Source of the DNA: an uncultured Treponema sp.
GTDB taxonomy: Bacteria; Spirochaetota; Spirochaetia; Treponematales; Treponemataceae
Assembly (NCBI GenBank): GCA_937893155.1
Contig: CALBGU010000070.1
Coordinates: 1 to 6,473, forward strand
Length of the DNA stretch: 6,473 bases
Direction of reading: 5' to 3'
The notes beneath the pieces were generated by a model. That model was not told where the DNA came from, searched no databases, and saw only the letters and a program-made list of their open reading frames with translations. The position numbers were made by a program, and so were the translations under genes. This document shows positions 4,903-6,473 of this stretch, piece by piece (the first letter of the stretch is position 1; every line of letters starts with the position of its first letter).

Positions 4903-5508
4903 TTATCCTCTCAATTTTGCTTCTAGGGCTTCAAGCTCGTGTTTGACATCGGCGCGGAATGATTCGAGCAATTCGGGGTGCGCTGTCCACGAGCGCGGGC
5001 AATCTTTCCAACCGACAACATCGTGATGTGTGGTGATTGCGCGCTCATCAAGACGGTAGCGGTGCAAAATCGTGGCGGCAAGTTCTGCGGCGGCTTTTAT
5101 GGTCGCTTCGCTAAAATCGCCGGCAAGATTTACGGGGCATAGTTCAACGCCAATCGTGCAGAAATTCGGGCTGGTGTGCGCGCTGTCGGCGGCATACGCA
5201 CCAAAACGCGCGCGGGCTTCGTCGGTGTATACGCGCTGGCTCGCGGGGTCAATCGCAGACGAGCCGCAATGATACGCAATTTCGTTTTCGGGCACACACG
5301 CGATGATTTCGCCTTTTTGCCCCACGACGTAATGCGCCGAGCCATACCCGCCCGCGCCTGTTTTCTTTGCGTCGAAAAAATCCCGGATTGCTTGCGCGCT
5401 CATCGTGGCGTTCGCCGTCCAGTGCATTACCAGCGCAAGCATACACTGCCGCTTTTTCTGCGGGCGTGAAAATTCATTCGGCGTAATGTAATTAAAAACA
5501 ATTTCCAT
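4903..5508 (-). CDS. N-acetylmuramoyl-L-alanine amidase (Amidase_2 endolysin)
   Basis: This 201-residue enzyme cuts the bond between N-acetylmuramic acid and the stem peptide of peptidoglycan. The Amidase_2 (T7 lysozyme-like) fold is shown by LALVMHWTANA with zinc ligand H29, SAHYVVGQKGEI (57-68), IAYHCGSS (77-84), TIGVELC with E122, and THHDVVGWKDCPRSW with likely zinc ligands H161 and C170 and a Lys (K168) two residues before the Cys as in T7 lysozyme. No signal peptide, SAR helix or cell-wall-binding domain is seen, so export depends on a holin. The start at 5508 is chosen for the GAGG just upstream. A longer frame from 5601 reads through the conserved leader repeat and is not a real extension. 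Confidence 0.92.
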   Translation of the reverse strand: MEIVFNYITPNEFSRPQKKRQCMLALVMHWTANATMSAQAIRDFFDAKKTGAGGYGSAHYVVGQKGEIIACVPENEIAYHCGSSAIDPASQRVYTDEARARFGAYAADSAHTSPNFCTIGVELCPVNLAGDFSEATIKAAAELAATILHRYRLDERAITTHHDVVGWKDCPRSWTAHPELLESFRADVKHELEALEAKLRG

Positions 5509-5545
5509 TTTTTTCCTCTGCCCTAATAGTCTTTTACCGATTTTC

Positions 5546-5627
5546 ATTTTTTGACATTTTAAAAACAAGACTGGGGGGAGTGATGTATTTTTGAAAAACA
5601 TTTTTTGAAATCGGGGGTAGTGGGTTT
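5546..5627 (-). repeat. 82-base leader element, copy B (points to the lysis cassette)
   Basis: Read on the minus strand this matches copy A (2597-2678) without gaps. Between it and the amidase ATG are GAAAATCGG and AAAAGACTATTA blocks also found before the tail-fibre gene, but without the extra segment that hides the ribosome binding site. The amidase SD (GAGG) is therefore exposed here. Confidence 0.85.
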
Positions 5628-6304
5628 TGTGTATATCGACGGTAGCACATTATAAACCAGTGCTAAAATACGCATTTCGATTGAAGAATAAAAGCCGTTC
5701 AGTCCGCCGAAATATCACGCTTCCCGAATGGCTTGACGATATGGCAAACGCCGCCAAAATCAGTTGGAGTATTTCGTCCGGAGCGGTGTTCGGGTCGGAC
5801 GAAACGCGTTCCCTCAAGGGGGAGAACGTCGTAGGGTATCTCATATTGGCGGAACACGCGCTTGATTCGACGACGACATTCTCCTTGGCGAACTACGCCG
5901 ACGCAGCGGCATTGGCCGCTGACATCGGCAAGGTGAAGTCTCTCGGCGCACTCGGAAGCAAAGTGACCGATTCCGGGACGACGGAGGCTGCCACAGTACC
6001 CCATGCACAAACCTCTTCATTGTTCACATTCAACAGTGGCGACCAGTACGTTTTGATGCTGGCGTACACCGATGCCTCCGACGGACGCGTGTATTACAAC
6101 ATAAGCGATGCGATAAGATTGACGCAGACGTACACGAGGACGGATAGTGTTTCTCTGGAGTTCGAGTTCAACCCGGCGGTTCTGGCGGGAGTGCAGGATT
6201 CGGTGAGCGTAAGCGGGGGCTGGACGGTGCCGGAGCCGGGGAGCGGGCTTCTGATGCTTGTTGGCGCGGCGATGCTGGCATTGCGGCGGAAGAGGAGTTG
6301 CTAG
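5627..6304 (+). CDS. Chimeric frame: HicB-like fragment fused to a PEP-CTERM protein lacking its signal peptide
   Basis: One open frame of 225 codons (first codon TTG) joins unrelated parts. Residues 25-45 look like the C-terminal ribbon-helix-helix of a HicB antitoxin. From about residue 45 (ISWSISSGAVFGSDE) the protein resembles the mature part of an exported, Ala/Ser/Thr-rich beta protein. It ends with VPEPGSG (201-207), a hydrophobic helix (208-219) and RRKRSC, the complete PEP-CTERM signal that exosortase systems use to sort proteins to the surface. Such proteins start with a Sec signal peptide, which is absent; the join falls where signal cleavage would be expected. Base composition rises in GC, by eye, after about 5700. 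There is no SD. I take this as a broken or artificially joined gene, not a functional fusion. Confidence 0.7.
   Translation: MCISTVAHYKPVLKYAFRLKNKSRSVRRNITLPEWLDDMANAAKISWSISSGAVFGSDETRSLKGENVVGYLILAEHALDSTTTFSLANYADAAALAADIGKVKSLGALGSKVTDSGTTEAATVPHAQTSSLFTFNSGDQYVLMLAYTDASDGRVYYNISDAIRLTQTYTRTDSVSLEFEFNPAVLAGVQDSVSVSGGWTVPEPGSGLLMLVGAAMLALRRKRSC
5699..5761 (+). pseudogene. HicB antitoxin C-terminal fragment
   Basis: The encoded SVRRNITLPEWLDDMANAAK is strikingly like the ribbon-helix-helix module of HicB antitoxins (typically SVRRNITLP-W-DD-A...INFSQ). The following helix and C-terminus, which in HicB contain a Ser-Gln-rich turn and final helix, are replaced by PEP-CTERM protein sequence. 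The N-terminal HicB domain and a HicA toxin gene are not present upstream. The intact parent gene must lie elsewhere if this is a join between two templates. Confidence 0.6.
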
Positions 6305-6358
6305 TGTAAATGCAAGTGCAAGTGTTGGCGGCATAGAGGCTGTCCGACATGGAAAATC

Positions 6359-6391
6359 AAGGAGAACGCTGCAAGGCGTTCTCTTTTTTTG
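6359..6391 (+). terminator. Intrinsic terminator after the PEP-CTERM gene
   Basis: GAGAACGC (6362-6369) and GCGTTCTC (6376-6383) form a perfect 8-bp stem with a TGCAAG loop, followed by seven T residues. It lies 57 bases after the stop and fits the end of the PEP-CTERM transcript. Confidence 0.9.
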
Positions 6392-6445
6392 TTTAACTGG
6401 GTATGCAGTTGACTCAACTTGACCGGCAATTTAACCACGGAATAC

Positions 6446-6473
6446 AGATCGGAAGAGCGTCGTGTAGGGAAAG
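6446..6473. other. Illumina sequencing adapter at the contig end
   Basis: The last 28 bases begin AGATCGGAAGAGCGTCGTGT and continue exactly as the reverse complement of the Illumina TruSeq Read 1 primer. Biological sequence ends at or before 6445. Confidence 0.97.

Noticed and set aside
4903..5601. Amidase starting at 5601 with a 31-residue N-terminal extension
   Set aside because: The extension is translated from the conserved non-coding leader; the start at 5508 has a good SD.
2597..5627. A transposon bounded by 82-base terminal inverted repeats
   Set aside because: No transposase or recombinase lies between the copies, no flanking target duplication is visible, and the similarity continues in pieces to the start codons, which fits leaders better than transposon ends.

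Overview
The window is a metagenome-like contig with three parts that may not all come from one genome. Bases 1-1210 look like bacterial chromosome: a carbon-nitrogen hydrolase cut by the left edge and a tRNA-Thr(UGU)/tRNA-Tyr(GUA) pair, all on the minus strand, with a clear promoter and terminator for the tRNAs. Bases about 1270-5630 look like part of a prophage or phage-derived element. Bases about 5700-6445 hold the 3' part of a PEP-CTERM sorted protein, a type common in Verrucomicrobiota, Lentisphaerota and Planctomycetota and in some Proteobacteria. The final 28 bases are an Illumina sequencing adapter. No gene here fixes the host lineage.

The phage-like part opens on the plus strand with a structured leader (1277-1359) that can fold either as a long-range stem or as an intrinsic terminator. 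It is followed by a three-gene set: a replisome-organiser-like protein (1372-2115), a 90-residue acidic protein (2127-2399) and a 60-residue basic protein (2396-2578). A 213-base gap then leads to a coiled-coil tail-fibre gene (2792-3853). Downstream is a bidirectional terminator. Two tiny membrane-protein genes of 33 and 38 codons follow on the minus strand, transcribed from a near-consensus promoter. They lie divergent to a small XRE-type repressor gene (4361-4579), whose promoter places transcription initiation at or next to the ATG and carries two copies of a 14-base operator-like box. A second bidirectional terminator separates this from a minus-strand lysis cassette: an Amidase_2 endolysin (5508-4903) and a two-helix holin-like protein (4900-4637).

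The main unexplained signals are these. (1) An 82-base element lies upstream of both the tail-fibre gene and the lysis cassette. The two copies align without gaps at about 85 percent identity and each points toward its gene, so they form an inverted repeat 3 kb across and may mark a shared late-gene control region. (2) The tail-fibre copy carries an additional hairpin that buries the ribosome binding site and has a competing partner for the anti-SD arm. (3) The attenuator-like leader precedes the replication gene. (4) The repressor and microprotein genes form a divergent module. (5) A HicB-like DNA-binding segment is fused in frame to a PEP-CTERM protein that lacks its own signal peptide. Together with the adapter, this fusion suggests that the right end of the contig is chimeric.
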